Part shown: piece after piece, positions 9,425-19,063 of the stretch
Layout of the letters: each line of letters begins with the position of its first letter
Numbering within the stretch: position 1 is the first letter of the stretch
Assembly (NCBI GenBank): GCA_029209985.1
Contig: JARGNZ010000008.1
Span: forward strand, 67,054-131,053
DNA length: 64,000 nucleotides
Direction of reading: 5' to 3'
From: Parvibaculaceae bacterium
GTDB lineage: Bacteria > Pseudomonadota > Alphaproteobacteria > Parvibaculales > Parvibaculaceae
Program-made: the position numbers and the translations under genes
The notes under the pieces: generated by a model
What the model was told of the DNA's origin: nothing
Seen by the model: the letters and a program-made list of their open reading frames with translations, nothing else
Database searches by the model: none

Positions 9425-10762
9425 CTACCGCAACAACGGCGACCAAGCCGGGTCTGAACCAAATGTTGGCGTATAAACAGGCCGCTCATTATAGCCCGTC
9501 ACATCCACCGACCAAAGACTAGGCCCGCCCTGCTCTCCGCGCGTTTCGCGGAAGAAGGTCAACACACGCCCATTTGGCGACCACGTTGGGCCTTCATTGT
9601 GATAGCCCTCAGTCAAAATCCGTTCTCCAGACCCATCCGGGCGCATCACCCCAATAAGGAACCGGCCTTTATACATCTTAGTAAAGGCAATCAAATCTCC
9701 GCGCGGCGACCAGATCGGCGTTGCATAACGCCCGTCGCCATAACTAATACGCTTAGGGTTAGACCCATCAGCCTGCATGACATAAATCTGCTGCGATCCT
9801 CCCCGGTCGGATTCAAACGTTATCTGCTTGCCATCAGGCGCATAAGAAGGAGCTGTATCAATAGCGGCCGTATTCGTTAGGCGCTGTGTCACACGACTGC
9901 GCAAATCCATTTCATAAATGTCGGAGTTACCACCCCGCTGTAAACTCATCGCAATTTTATTGCCATCCGGCGAGAACCGTGGCGCAAAGGTCATGCCGGG
10001 AAAATCTCCCACCACTTCTTGCTGCCCTGTCTCAATGTCGAGGAGATATACACGCGGCCTATTGCCGTAATATGACAGGTAGGTAATTTCTTGATTGCTC
10101 GGAGAGAACCGAGGCGTCAGCACCAAATCCGCCCCATTCGTCAGCATGCGTGGATTGTGCCCATCTTGGTCCATGATCGCCAAACGCTTAACCCGTCGGT
10201 TTTTAGGACCACTTTCAGCCACATAAACCACCCGTGTATCAAAGTAACCGCCCTCACCGGTGAGACGCGTATAGATCGCATCCGCAATAATATGCGACAC
10301 ACGGCGCCAATTATCCGGCGTGGTAAAAAACTGCAACCCTGTCACTTGGCTTTCGGAATAAACATCCCACAGACGAAATTCCACCTTCAGCCGACCATCA
10401 GCTTCCAGCTTCGATTGTCCCGTTACCAACGCTTGTGCATTGATCACCCGCCAGTCACCAAAACGCGGCTGCACATTCACATCAGCCACTTTTTCGATAA
10501 AGGAGGCTTTCGCCAACGGGCGGAACAAACCGGACCGCTCAAGATCTGCTGAAATAACTTTGGCAATATCGGCACCGATAGTGCTGTCTTGTGTACCGCT
10601 ACCGATAAAATCGGTCACTGCCAACGGCATCGGGTCCACATTGCCTTGTGTGATATCGATTTGCAGCGCGGCTTGTGTAGGCCCCACAAAGGACACCGCC
10701 ACCAATACAGCCAAAATCAACGCTTGGCTCATAGCTCTCACACTCGAAACACGCTGCATCAT
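9425..10762 (-). CDS. tolB: Tol-Pal translocation protein TolB
   Basis: TolB is a periplasmic beta-propeller that shuttles between Pal and TolA. The protein (445 aa) has a signal peptide ([18 protein letters not shown]), then the N-terminal domain with DFIGSG and [18 protein letters not shown]. The C-terminal propeller is made of repeated WD40-like PD40 blades such as [31 protein letters not shown] and [16 protein letters not shown]. Two adjacent ATG codons could start it. It is separated from tolA by 139 bases that contain an 11-bp inverted repeat. Confidence 0.97.
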   Translation of the reverse strand: MMQRVSSVRAMSQALILAVLVAVSFVGPTQAALQIDITQGNVDPMPLAVTDFIGSGTQDSTIGADIAKVISADLERSGLFRPLAKASFIEKVADVNVQPRFGDWRVINAQALVTGQSKLEADGRLKVEFRLWDVYSESQVTGLQFFTTPDNWRRVSHIIADAIYTRLTGEGGYFDTRVVYVAESGPKNRRVKRLAIMDQDGHNPRMLTNGADLVLTPRFSPSNQEITYLSYYGNRPRVYLLDIETGQQEVVGDFPGMTFAPRFSPDGNKIAMSLQRGGNSDIYEMDLRSRVTQRLTNTAAIDTAPSYAPDGKQITFESDRGGSQQIYVMQADGSNPKRISYGDGRYATPIWSPRGDLIAFTKMYKGRFLIGVMRPDGSGERILTEGYHNEGPTWSPNGRVLTFFRETRGEQGGPSLWSVDVTGYNERPVYTPTFGSDPAWSPLLR

Positions 10763-10802
10763 AATCCTATCCCTCAGACCAACTCAAAAGCATCTTAGCA
10801 AA

Positions 10803-10836
10803 GCTTTATGACTAAAGTTTTCTCTAGTCATAAAGC
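10803..10836. repeat. 11-bp inverted repeat between tolA and tolB
   Basis: GCTTTATGACT (10803-10813) and its exact complement (10826-10836) flank a 12-base loop. Only TTT follows the stem on the minus strand, so it is a poor terminator. It may be an attenuator, a processing site or an operator for an internal tolB promoter. Confidence 0.6.
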
Positions 10837-10901
10837 CCTCTTCCCACAGGCCAAACACACCGCTTTAATGCGGCAAAATGATGGTCGCCAGCCCAACAGC
10901 C

Positions 10902-11747
10902 TTAACGGCCCAGCATTTCACCCGGATCAAACCGCAAATCTAACTCCTGCCAACTGCGATACTTTGCCGGTGGCATCTGAAACGGCTGGCATTGGTCAAT
11001 CGCGCGCAGCGCACTTTCCGTTGCAGCCCGCAGATACCGATCCCCAGACAGCAGGCTCCCTTTGTTAACGATCTGAGTTGGTCGGGCAAGTGATCCATCA
11101 ATGTTGAGGTACACTTTCAACGACACAACCAACCGGCCTGCTTCTGGGGCACCAGCTGGAACGCTCCAACATCGACGCATCTGAACTTTGAAAGCATCAA
11201 TCTCAGAAACCGTCATCTCTGAGTTAGAACCCGCCGCCGCTGCAGGGGCCACCGTTTGAGACCGCGCAGGCTTTTTGGCAACTTTATCGTCAGGCTGTTT
11301 GTCCAACAAAGCGGCCAAAGACGAAGGATCGAAAGCTTTCTTCGCTTTCGCCTTCTTCACCGGCTTTTTCTTCACTGGTTTCGGCTTCGGCTCAACCTTG
11401 GGCTCTGGTTTTTTTTCTTCAACAACGGGCTCTGGCTCTGGCTCCGGTTCGGGAGCTGACGGCGCGGGAGGGGCAGCTTCAGGCTCAATAGCCGGAGCTG
11501 GAGGTTCCGGGGCTGGCACAGGTTCCGGCGCTGGCTCTTCTTCTGGCTCAGGCTCCACAACAGGTTCAGGCTCTGCCTCAGGTGTCGGCGTGCGCTTTAA
11601 GTTCGTAAACTCATCGATGGTCACAAGCTCAACAGGAAGCACCTTCTCGGCAACAGCAGGAAAAGGGTCCACTGAAGGCAACGCCACATACGCTGCCAAG
11701 AGAATGACAACGTGAAGACAAAATGAAACGATGAGCCCAATGCGCAT
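10902..11747 (-). CDS. tolA: Tol-Pal energy-transducing protein TolA
   Basis: TolA spans the periplasm and transmits proton-motive force from TolQR to Pal. The 281-aa protein has one N-terminal transmembrane helix (about residues 4-20). A long low-complexity rod follows, first Glu/Pro-rich with EPEP repeats (about residues 55-110) and then Lys/Pro-rich. The compact C-terminal domain runs from about residue 185 (FKVQMRRCWSVPAG) and carries the two conserved Cys of the TolA/TonB fold (RRCW and DQCQPF). The rod is much shorter than the Ala/Lys coiled coil of E. coli TolA. It lies 12 bases after tolR. Confidence 0.93.
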   Translation of the reverse strand: MRIGLIVSFCLHVVILLAAYVALPSVDPFPAVAEKVLPVELVTIDEFTNLKRTPTPEAEPEPVVEPEPEEEPAPEPVPAPEPPAPAIEPEAAPPAPSAPEPEPEPEPVVEEKKPEPKVEPKPKPVKKKPVKKAKAKKAFDPSSLAALLDKQPDDKVAKKPARSQTVAPAAAAGSNSEMTVSEIDAFKVQMRRCWSVPAGAPEAGRLVVSLKVYLNIDGSLARPTQIVNKGSLLSGDRYLRAATESALRAIDQCQPFQMPPAKYRSWQELDLRFDPGEMLGR

Positions 11748-11759
11748 ACTATCCAGCCG

Positions 11760-12230
11760 CTACTTGGTTTTCTTTGCCGCGTCACGCGGCGTCTCAGTCA
11801 CCAGTCCAACGCGAGAAAAACCCGCACTGGAAATCGTTCCCATCACATTCATGACTTCGCCGTACTGAATGACCTTATCTGCCCGCACATAAATGCGCTG
11901 ATCGTATCCATTCTCACCAATAGCCAATAAACGCGGCACCAGCTCTTGGGTTGTCACGACGGTTTCTTGCAAATAAATCTGCCCATCCGCCTGTAGCGTA
12001 ATGGTCAGCGGTTCATCATCCCCTTGCAAAGGGGGCGAAGTCGTTTGCGGCAAATCTACTGGCACGCCCACAGTCAGCAAAGGAGCCGCCACCATGAAGA
12101 TAATCAGCAGCACCAACATGACATCCACCATCGGCGTCACATTGATTTCGCTCATCGGTTGATGACGCCCCCCAGCACGACCACTGGAGCGCCCTCGGCC
12201 AGAAGAACCGCGCGACGTTGACATGCCCAT
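11760..12230 (-). CDS. tolR: Tol-Pal channel subunit TolR
   Basis: TolR forms the inner-membrane proton channel with TolQ. The single transmembrane helix follows EINVTPMVDVMLVLLIIFM, where Asp36 is the ion-binding acid of the ExbD/TolR family. The soluble part ends with a TolR-type domain (IYVRADKVIQYGEVMNVM). The first 25 residues are Ser/Arg/Gly-rich and cytoplasmic. It starts 3 bases after the tolQ stop, so coupling is likely. Confidence 0.96.
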   Translation of the reverse strand: MGMSTSRGSSGRGRSSGRAGGRHQPMSEINVTPMVDVMLVLLIIFMVAAPLLTVGVPVDLPQTTSPPLQGDDEPLTITLQADGQIYLQETVVTTQELVPRLLAIGENGYDQRIYVRADKVIQYGEVMNVMGTISSAGFSRVGLVTETPRDAAKKTK

Positions 12231-12233
12231 GGC

Positions 12234-12977
12234 TTAGCTCCGCTCATCAAGTTGGCGCGAAACAATGGCAGAAAATTCATCCGCAAAACCATCTAAGCGG
12301 GCCCCAAGGCGGGAGACTTCGCTAGAAAATTTATTATAAGCGACCACTGCAGGAATAGCAGCAAGCAGCCCAAGGGCCGTTGCAAACAACGCTTCCGCAA
12401 TCCCCGGTGCCACAACAGCCAAATTGGTATCGCGACTAATCGCAATCGCTTGGAAGGAATTCATAATCCCCCACACCGTCCCAAAAAGGCCAACAAACGG
12501 CGCAACCGAGCCAACTGTTGCCAAAAACAACAACCGGTTTTCCAACGCCAACATTTCACGCCCAATGGTGACACCCATCACTTTATCAATCCGCTCTTTT
12601 AGACCAGCAAAATGGGTTGTCATATCTGAGGAGCGTTTCCACTCACGCATGGCAGAGACAAAAAGCAGCGCCAGCGGATTACTGGGCCGCGCGCTCACTT
12701 CGTCAAAAATTTCATCTAAAGATTTGCCAGACCAGAACAAACGCTCAAAGGCATCAGCTTGCCGGTTCACCCGGCCAAAACGGATCCATTTTTCAAACAC
12801 AATGCCCCATGACCAAATAGAGGCAAAGATCAATCCAATCATCACGCTTTTCACGACCAAGTCAGCGCGCATAAACAACGACCACACTGTAAAATCAACA
12901 GCTGCGGCCGCAGCGTTCCCCCCGCCAATGCCAGCAGTGCCATCAGCGATAAGTTGGGTAGCTTGGGTGGGATCCAT
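12234..12977 (-). CDS. tolQ: Tol-Pal channel subunit TolQ
   Basis: TolQ is the multi-helix ExbB/MotA-type subunit of the Tol motor. The ATG at 12975-12977 is preceded by GAGAGG at good spacing, giving 247 aa; an earlier in-frame ATG lacks this. The first helix is around residues 35-55, and the conserved pair of helices includes LLFLATVGSVAPFVGLFGTV and IAEALFATALGLLAAIPAVV, with the family Thr/Gly/Pro pattern. It heads the tolQRAB run. Confidence 0.96.
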   Translation of the reverse strand: MDPTQATQLIADGTAGIGGGNAAAAAVDFTVWSLFMRADLVVKSVMIGLIFASIWSWGIVFEKWIRFGRVNRQADAFERLFWSGKSLDEIFDEVSARPSNPLALLFVSAMREWKRSSDMTTHFAGLKERIDKVMGVTIGREMLALENRLLFLATVGSVAPFVGLFGTVWGIMNSFQAIAISRDTNLAVVAPGIAEALFATALGLLAAIPAVVAYNKFSSEVSRLGARLDGFADEFSAIVSRQLDERS

Positions 12978-13278
12978 CAAGGCCTCTCTAAAAGCAAGTA
13001 TCGTCAAAAGTCATACGATCAAAGTCACAGCGTAAAATACACGAGCCCAAGAGCGCATTCTGGTTATCCATTAAGGCGTCAACGCGACGAGAAAACGACG
13101 AAAGAACGGTTTTCTCAAAAGCATTTACCCGCCTCAAACACCATAAGGTAGCTAGCCGATGAAATGTGGCCAAACTGGGGCACAATCACCTTGGCCAACC
13201 CGATTCATGTCACGCCCTCAAAGGTTTAGCAAAATGTTGTGTAGGAACCACACGTCCCGAACACCCGCCCAACGGCAC
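12978..13278. other. ybgC-tolQ intergenic region
   Basis: About 300 bases between the ybgC stop and the tolQ start. No gene, tRNA or clear hairpin was found. It presumably carries a tolQ promoter. Confidence 0.4.
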
Positions 13279-13749
13279 TCATGAGGATACGGTAAGCGGT
13301 CGAACAAGCGGCGACAGTTTTGCCACCACAGACTTTGGCAACCGGCGCGGCTTGCCTTGCTGGTCAATCACAGCCGCCATCACCTTAGCCCGCCACAATT
13401 CCTCGTCCCCGCGCCAGATAGATTGCAGTACTTCCAGCCGCGCCCCTTTGGCGGTGACATAGCGCGTGCGCACTTCCAACACATCATCGATGCGCGCCGG
13501 ACGCACAAAATCCATTTCCATGCGGTGAATGGCAAAGGCCAAAGGATTATCACCTTCAAACAATTCGTGGTGATGCACACCCGCCAGCCGCAAAAAGTCA
13601 GATCGACTGCGTTCTGCAAAGCGCAAATAATTTGCGTGATACACGATGCCGGAAAAATCCGTATCCTCGTAATAAATTCGGATCGGCAACAAATGAATGC
13701 CGTCTTCAATGCGGCCCGCAAGATCTGGCCAAGCTTCTGGCGTACTCAT
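13279..13749 (-). CDS. ybgC: Tol-Pal associated acyl-CoA thioesterase
   Basis: YbgC is a hot-dog fold thioesterase encoded with tol genes in most proteobacteria and thought to act on acyl-CoA or acyl-ACP in phospholipid metabolism. The motif [20 protein letters not shown] near residue 25 carries the catalytic Asp, and [14 protein letters not shown] follows it. At 156 aa the length is normal. Its start overlaps the ruvB stop by 4 bases (ATGA). Confidence 0.95.
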   Translation of the reverse strand: MSTPEAWPDLAGRIEDGIHLLPIRIYYEDTDFSGIVYHANYLRFAERSRSDFLRLAGVHHHELFEGDNPLAFAIHRMEMDFVRPARIDDVLEVRTRYVTAKGARLEVLQSIWRGDEELWRAKVMAAVIDQQGKPRRLPKSVVAKLSPLVRPLTVSS

Positions 13750-14807
13750 AAATCACCCTCCTCCTCATCGGAAGTCTCAAAAAGGGCAGCCTGCCCTGCT
13801 GGGGTCCGCGCAATATCATTAGGCAGAGCAACTCCCAAATGCGTGAACGCTTGCGGCGTCAAAATACGCCCGCGCGGGGTGCGGTTCACAAACCCCTGCT
13901 GGATAAGATACGGCTCAATAATCTCTTCAATGGCGTCGCGTGGTTCAGACAAAGACGCTGCAATTGTCTCAATGCCCACAGGACCCCCGCCAAAATTCAC
14001 CGCCACACACCGTAAATAACGGTGATCCAGCGCATCCAATCCACGTTTATCTACTTCCAAACGCGAAAGGGCACGGTCTGCCGTCGCATAAGAAATTTCG
14101 TGATCGCCATCCACCACAGCAAAGTCACGGACACGGCGCAACAGACGTCCCGCCACACGCGGCGTCCCCCGCGCTCGGCGTGCAATTTCGCGCGCCCCCT
14201 CTTCACTAATGCCAATGCCCAATACCCCCGCGCCACGCCGCACGATAGAAAGCAATTCATCTTCTTCGTAAAAGTTCAGTCGCACAGGAATGCCAAAGCG
14301 GTCACGCAAGGGCGTCGTCAGCAATCCGGTACGCGTTGTTGCGCCCACCAGCGTAAAGGGGGCTAAATCAATTTTGACAGACCGCGCCGCAGGCCCTTCC
14401 CCAATAATCAAATCCAGCTCGAAGTCTTCCATGGCCGGATAAAGAATTTCCTCCACAGCCGGAGAGAGGCGATGAATTTCATCGATGAACAGAACATCGT
14501 GCTCTTCCAAATTGGTCAACAGCGCCGCAAGGTCGCCCGCCTTTGCAATCACAGGCCCCGACGTCGCTTTGAAACCAACATTGAGTTCACGCGCCATAAT
14601 CTGGGCAAGTGTTGTTTTACCAAGTCCCGGAGGACCGGCAAAAAGCACATGGTCTAGCGCTTCATTACGTTGTTTTGCCGCCTGAATAAAAACCTCAAGA
14701 TTAGCTCGCACTTGAGCTTGGCCAACAAACTCAGAAAGACGTTGAGGGCGAAAGTGGGCATCCCCATCCTGCTCATTCTTTAAGGCATCGATCAACCGCT
14801 CGCTCAT
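13746..14807 (-). CDS. ruvB: Holliday junction branch-migration ATPase RuvB
   Basis: RuvB is the hexameric AAA+ motor that drives branch migration with RuvA. The 353-aa protein has [15 protein letters not shown], Walker [12 protein letters not shown], Walker [11 protein letters not shown], sensor GATTRTG and the arginine-finger region LRDRFGI. A winged-helix C-terminal domain ends with [12 protein letters not shown]. Its ends overlap ruvA and ybgC by 4 bases each, indicating tight translational coupling. Confidence 0.98.
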   Translation of the reverse strand: MSERLIDALKNEQDGDAHFRPQRLSEFVGQAQVRANLEVFIQAAKQRNEALDHVLFAGPPGLGKTTLAQIMARELNVGFKATSGPVIAKAGDLAALLTNLEEHDVLFIDEIHRLSPAVEEILYPAMEDFELDLIIGEGPAARSVKIDLAPFTLVGATTRTGLLTTPLRDRFGIPVRLNFYEEDELLSIVRRGAGVLGIGISEEGAREIARRARGTPRVAGRLLRRVRDFAVVDGDHEISYATADRALSRLEVDKRGLDALDHRYLRCVAVNFGGGPVGIETIAASLSEPRDAIEEIIEPYLIQQGFVNRTPRGRILTPQAFTHLGVALPNDIARTPAGQAALFETSDEEEGDL

Positions 14808-15430
14808 CGCGCCAACTCCTTCAACCCACGTCGGATCAACAATTCCGCCGTCGCATCTTCATCTGATACAGCCACTGCCGCCCCAATGGCTTGGCGCGCA
14901 TGTGCATCAGGATAGCCCAGATTCACAAGCGCCGAAATCGCGTCTTCGGCTGGCCCACCACTTGACGCAATCGCGGAGACCGCCGCAGAGCCTTCAGGTA
15001 ACGTGCCCACCTGCAAACTCAAGGCACTTGAAGGCACCTTGTCTTTAAGCTCACTCACAATACGTGCGGCCAGCTTAGGGCCCACCCCAGACGTTTGAGC
15101 CACGGCCTTTTTATCTTGGGTATTGATGGCACTTGTCAGGCCCACAATGCCAAGCGTGCCAAGCACAGCCAGCGCAACCCGCGCACCAACCCCCTGCACG
15201 CTTTGTAAAACTTTGAACCAATCGCGTTCTGCAACATCCAAAAAGCCAAACAACCGGAATTGGTCCTCGCGCACATATGTCTCAATCAGCAAGACTGCCG
15301 CCTCACCCGGGCTGCCAAGCCCGCGCAGTGTCGTGGCAGAACATGAAACCAAATAGCCCACGCCGCCCACATCTAGGATCACCCAATCCTCGCCCAGCTC
15401 ATCAACAATACCTTTGAGTTTGCCGATCAT
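14804..15430 (-). CDS. ruvA: Holliday junction DNA helicase subunit RuvA
   Basis: RuvA forms the tetramer that binds four-way junctions and loads RuvB. The protein is 208 aa. Its OB-fold N-terminus is [20 protein letters not shown], two helix-hairpin-helix motifs are seen ([16 protein letters not shown] and [19 protein letters not shown]), and a C-terminal domain III ([13 protein letters not shown]) contacts RuvB. It overlaps both ruvC and ruvB by 4 bases. Confidence 0.97.
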   Translation of the reverse strand: MIGKLKGIVDELGEDWVILDVGGVGYLVSCSATTLRGLGSPGEAAVLLIETYVREDQFRLFGFLDVAERDWFKVLQSVQGVGARVALAVLGTLGIVGLTSAINTQDKKAVAQTSGVGPKLAARIVSELKDKVPSSALSLQVGTLPEGSAAVSAIASSGGPAEDAISALVNLGYPDAHARQAIGAAVAVSDEDATAELLIRRGLKELAR

Positions 15431-16020
15431 CGCCGCGCACTCCCCACTGTTCGCTTAGCCCCGAGCCCCCGCGCGGCGGAAGCTTTTTTCGGCCTGCCAG
15501 CCCCTTCCGCCTTCGCCAAGGCTGCTTCAATCCGCCCGGAACTGCCCCGCATATGCGCATGGCAAATCGCAGTGGCCAGCGCATCAGCAGAATGCTCGCT
15601 ATCTATCTCACAGCGTGGCAGTAAAATTTCCACCATCATGCGGATTTGCGCTTTGCCCGCATGGCCAGCACCCACCACTGATTTTTTGATTTTGTTCGGC
15701 GCATATTCTGCCACGGAAATACCCGCGCGCGCAGGCACCAAAAGCGCAATGCCCCGCGCTTGGCCAAGCTTTAGGGCAGCCACCGCATCCCGCGCCATAA
15801 AGGCCGTTTCAACGGCCGCTTCATGGGGCTGAAAATCCGCCATCACATGCGCCAGCCCCGTTTCCAGCATCACCAACCGCTCTGCCAAACTCAGCGTGCC
15901 GTCAGACTTAACAGTGCCATTGCCCAAATGGGTCAACTTAGCACCGGACATTTCAACCACACCCCAGCCAGTGGAGCGCAAGCCGGGGTCTATCCCCAAA
16001 AGTTTGAGTGCACCGCTCAT
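15427..16020 (-). CDS. ruvC: Crossover junction endodeoxyribonuclease RuvC
   Basis: RuvC resolves Holliday junctions by paired cuts. The catalytic Asp11 sits in [16 protein letters not shown], the second acid in [20 protein letters not shown], and the last acids in [15 protein letters not shown]. The C-terminal 35 residues are a basic Ala/Arg/Lys-rich tail beyond the usual core. It is the first gene of the ruvCAB-ybgC run, 165 bases after yebC, from which it is separated by a terminator. Confidence 0.96.
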   Translation of the reverse strand: MSGALKLLGIDPGLRSTGWGVVEMSGAKLTHLGNGTVKSDGTLSLAERLVMLETGLAHVMADFQPHEAAVETAFMARDAVAALKLGQARGIALLVPARAGISVAEYAPNKIKKSVVGAGHAGKAQIRMMVEILLPRCEIDSEHSADALATAICHAHMRGSSGRIEAALAKAEGAGRPKKASAARGLGAKRTVGSARR

Positions 16021-16119
16021 CAGATATCAGATCGTCCCTAAAGCCTGACGCAACCCGCGTCGAATCTTTGAAATCTCACTATACCTAACTTGACCGAACA
16101 TGAAACAAAACAGAAACAA

Positions 16120-16161
16120 AAACCCTCCCGCTGGTTGCAGTAAGGACCAAGGGGAGGGTTT
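16120..16161 (-). terminator. Strong intrinsic terminator after yebC
   Basis: A 10-bp stem (AAACCCTCCC paired with GGGAGGGTTT) closes a 22-base loop. On the minus strand it is followed by TTTTTGTTTCTGTTTTG. It starts about 25 bases past the yebC stop. Confidence 0.9.
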
Positions 16162-16185
16162 GTGATCGCAAAAACGTGGGGAAAA

Positions 16186-16932
16186 TTAATCCTCCAGCTT
16201 TGCCAGCTCTTCTTCTGAAATATCAAAGTTTGCATAGACGGTTTGCACATCATCGCAATCTTCTAGCGCATCAATCAATTTAATGACCGTACCGACTTTA
16301 TCGCCCACAACTTCGATCAAGTTTTGTGGCTTCCAAATCATCTGCGCAGATTTCGGCTCACCAAACTTATCTTCCAATGCGCGCGCAACCTCATGCAAAG
16401 CGCCCACTTCGCAAATCAGCTCATGCCCATCATCGTCTGACACGCAATCATCCGCGCCAGCCTCAATCGCCGCTTCCAGCATTGTGTCCGCGTCCGCCGC
16501 ATCAGGACCAAATTCGATCGAACCAACATGGTCAAACATGAAGGAAACAGCACCAGTCTCACCCAAGTTCCCGCCATTTTTGGTGAAAATAGCCCGGACA
16601 TCACTGGCAGAACGGTTTTTATTATCCGTCAGCGCCTCAACGATCACGCCAATGCCCGCCGGTCCAAAGCCTTCATAGCGAATTTCAAAGAAATCTTCGC
16701 CGCCCTGCTCCGTCGCTCGTTTAACCGCCCGATCAATATTATCTTTGGGCATGGACTGCGATTTCGCCGCCTGGATGGCCGCGCGCAAACGGGGGTTATG
16801 GTCTGGATCAGGCATCCCCATCTTGGCCGCAACCGTCACCTCTTTGGCAAGCTTGGCAAACATCTTAGAGCGCTTCTTGTCCTGAGCGCCTTTTCTGTAC
16901 TGGATGTTCTTAAATTTGGAATGGCCTGCCAT
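16186..16932 (-). CDS. yebC: YebC/PmpR-family regulatory protein
   Basis: YebC proteins bind DNA as regulators, and related proteins act on ribosomes stalled at proline-rich stretches. The 248-aa protein opens with the canonical [21 protein letters not shown], and further blocks are [39 protein letters not shown] and [19 protein letters not shown]. The acidic C-terminus is typical. The start has GGAGG 5 bases upstream. It is monocistronic in appearance, with a terminator below and a long structured intergenic region above. Confidence 0.96.
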   Translation of the reverse strand: MAGHSKFKNIQYRKGAQDKKRSKMFAKLAKEVTVAAKMGMPDPDHNPRLRAAIQAAKSQSMPKDNIDRAVKRATEQGGEDFFEIRYEGFGPAGIGVIVEALTDNKNRSASDVRAIFTKNGGNLGETGAVSFMFDHVGSIEFGPDAADADTMLEAAIEAGADDCVSDDDGHELICEVGALHEVARALEDKFGEPKSAQMIWKPQNLIEVVGDKVGTVIKLIDALEDCDDVQTVYANFDISEEELAKLED

Positions 16933-17464
16933 AAGTCCTCCGACATGGAATTAAGAGATCAAATCAATCGGGAGGTCCAATGGTGCACCACCAATAGATA
17001 TTGCATTTGGGGTTCTTATACGAATGCTCACGCGGAAAATCCATACTGGAATTGGTTTTACCCCGGTTCCCTCACCCCTCACCCAGAATTACACCTCTAA
17101 GTTGCTTAACGATTTGGTAACCTATCTAAGGTTTAGTTGGACACAGAGAGCAACTTATGAGAGCTTTCTGACATCGAAGCAACTTAGAGAAGAGTTGATT
17201 CGATGTGCCACCAACCTGCTCTTCCGATGAGCCCTACCTCACCCAGTAGGCCTCACTTCGCTCAGCGAAACCGGACACCCAAGACAGGTTGGCGGAACCA
17301 AGGGCTCTGGTGGCTTCCCGCCCCACTCCATCTGTCAGGGCCCGACAGACGCTGTTAACACCCCAGCAGCGTTCCAGCACTCCGTCTCCCTCGCGAACGC
17401 CTCACGAGGGAGACGGAGCATTGGAAAACGAAGCCATCAGTTTATTAAATAATATTCCCCGCAA
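16933..17464. other. Intergenic region between ymdB and yebC with a hairpin-rich core
   Basis: No reading frame here looks real. The part next to yebC (16933-17090) probably holds its promoter. The part from 17171 to 17418 is a chain of long complementary arms: 17171-17206 (hairpin, ACATCGAA/TTCGATGT plus CAACT/AGTTG); 17207-17213 with 17308-17314; 17229-17235 with 17301-17307; 17208-17218 with 17285-17295; 17331-17336 with 17344-17349; 17349-17354 with 17367-17372; and 17380-17393 with 17405-17418 (14 bp perfect). The density suggests a structured RNA or a degenerate mobile repeat. It does not match SRP RNA, RNase P RNA or tmRNA as I know them. Confidence 0.55.
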
Positions 17465-18301
17465 TTAAGCAATGTGCGGTCTTGCAGGCCGTGTGGGCGT
17501 CGCGGTTTTAAGCCGCCCACCCCGGCGAAACGGTTCAATGCTCGTCGCCAAGCCGGTCACAGGGTCAGTTTCCACCAAAACACCACAAAGCGTGGCTGGC
17601 CCCAAAGCCGGCGTAAAGCGGCCGCTGGATATTTTCGTCTGAAACCGATTAACCGGCTCGTTTTTATCCATGCCAATGACCGAATCGTAATCTCCACACA
17701 TGCCCGCATCTGTTTGATACGCCGTGCCGCCAGAGAGAATTTGCGCATCTGCCGTTGGCACATGGCTATGTGTTCCCACAACCAAGCTTGCCCGCCCGTC
17801 GCAAAAATGCCCCATCGCCATTTTTTCAGACGTTGCTTCTGCGTGGAAATCCACCATGACAAAATCAGCAAGATCCCCCAACGGCGTTTCATCCAATGCG
17901 TCCCCCACAGAAGCAAAAGGACAGTCCAACGCATCCATAAAGACACGCCCCATGGCATTAATCACCAGCACTTGCTGACCCTTTTCCGTGTGATAGAGAC
18001 AGCTCCCTCGGCCTGGCGTCCCTTTAGGGAAGTTACGCGGGCGAATAAGGCGGCTTTCTTGGTCCACATGCATCATCGCTTCACGTTGGTCCCACGCATG
18101 GTTGCCCAAGGTGATCACATCAACACCGCAATCATAAAGCTCCTCGCAAATGGCTTTGGTAATACCGAACCCACCCGCTGCGTTTTCACCGTTCACGACA
18201 ACAAAGTCTAAATCCAGCTCCGTACGCAACCGAGGCATTTGATCCACAATATCCTCGCGTGCAGAACGCCCAACAATGTCACCTAGAAACAAAACACGCA
18301 T
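17465..18301 (-). CDS. ymdB: YmdB-type metallophosphoesterase (TIGR00282 family)
   Basis: This family of binuclear-metal phosphoesterases includes B. subtilis YmdB, a 2',3'-cyclic nucleotide phosphodiesterase. Metal ligands are visible in MRVLFLGDIVGRSARE (Asp8), VVVNGENAAGG, DVITLGNHAWDQ, VDFHAEATSEK and VVGTHSHVPTADAQ. The length (278 aa) is usual. It follows fau by 24 bases, so fau-ymdB is probably one unit. The biological substrate in alphaproteobacteria is not known. Confidence 0.9.
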   Translation of the reverse strand: MRVLFLGDIVGRSAREDIVDQMPRLRTELDLDFVVVNGENAAGGFGITKAICEELYDCGVDVITLGNHAWDQREAMMHVDQESRLIRPRNFPKGTPGRGSCLYHTEKGQQVLVINAMGRVFMDALDCPFASVGDALDETPLGDLADFVMVDFHAEATSEKMAMGHFCDGRASLVVGTHSHVPTADAQILSGGTAYQTDAGMCGDYDSVIGMDKNEPVNRFQTKISSGRFTPALGPATLCGVLVETDPVTGLATSIEPFRRGGRLKTATPTRPARPHIA

Positions 18302-18325
18302 ACAAAATTCCTTAAAAACTGTGCC

Positions 18326-18949
18326 TTAAAAACAGGTCACGCCCTGCTCAGTCACCATCCAATCAAGCCGCTGGTCGTGCACGCCGCGCGGCACCTCCTC
18401 CAACAGCTGACATTCGTACCCCAAGCCAATGGCCACAACGTCGCCTGCTTGCCGCAATTTCTTGAGCGTTCGGTCATAAAACCCGCCGCCATATCCCAAC
18501 CGATAACCTGCCGCGTCCACCCCAAGCAACGGCACCAACACCACATCAGGTACAAATTGGGCGGCCCCCGCTTTGGGCACACGCGTGCCAAATGGCCCCT
18601 CAGCGCTCATCTCACCCGGCGCCCATTCCCCAAAAACCAACGGCACATCCACATCAATCACCCACGGCAAGCCAGTCTGATGTCCCATCTCCACAAGCTG
18701 CGCCAACAAAGGCAGCGGACTCATTTCAGAATGTATGGGGAAATAGCCACCAATGGTCGCCTTACGCGCCAACGGCAAATCAGCCAAAACTTCAAAAAGA
18801 ATAACATCACTCACCTGCGCAGCGACATTCTTGTCCGCCTGCGCCGCCGCAAGGTCCCGTCGTGCCCGTAGGTCCGTGCGCAAAGCAGTTTTGCGAGCCA
18901 TCAGCTCATCGCTATCTCTTGGGTCCAAAGCTCTGCTCAAATCTGACAC
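18326..18949 (-). CDS. fau: 5-formyltetrahydrofolate cyclo-ligase
   Basis: The enzyme converts 5-formyl-THF to 5,10-methenyl-THF with ATP. The motif RLGYGGGFYDRTL near residue 155 is the ATP/folate-binding signature, and VPLLGVDAAG and IGLGYECQLLE flank it. The first block, KTALRTDLRARRDL, is a variant of the usual KxxLRxxxxxxR. The start may be the GTG at 18947-18949 (207 aa) or the ATG at 18899-18901, which would match family length more closely. It lies just downstream of 6S RNA, the classic ssrS-fau arrangement. Confidence 0.93.
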   Translation of the reverse strand: MSDLSRALDPRDSDELMARKTALRTDLRARRDLAAAQADKNVAAQVSDVILFEVLADLPLARKATIGGYFPIHSEMSPLPLLAQLVEMGHQTGLPWVIDVDVPLVFGEWAPGEMSAEGPFGTRVPKAGAAQFVPDVVLVPLLGVDAAGYRLGYGGGFYDRTLKKLRQAGDVVAIGLGYECQLLEEVPRGVHDQRLDWMVTEQGVTCF

Positions 18950-19063
18950 CTTTCCAACTGTGTCACTTCCTAGTGCGTGCCTTCATGCTGAAAGCTTGAC
19001 TAGATATGGATAGCACCTCAAAAGCACCTATAGCCGAGAGAGTATCAGCCGAAAGTATAGAGT

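Noticed and set aside
11275-11715. Gly/Ser-rich open frame opposite tolA
   Set aside because: It mirrors the EPEP/KPEP repeats of TolA on the other strand; composition is an artefact of the repeat.
17171-17440. SRP RNA, RNase P RNA or tmRNA in the hairpin cluster
   Set aside because: The diagnostic sequences are absent: no GGAAGCAGC apical loop of SRP RNA, no GAGGAAAGTCC of RNase P RNA, and no tag frame or CCA-ended acceptor arm of tmRNA.
17474-18211. 245-codon plus-strand frame inside ymdB
   Set aside because: Antisense shadow of a well-conserved metallophosphoesterase.
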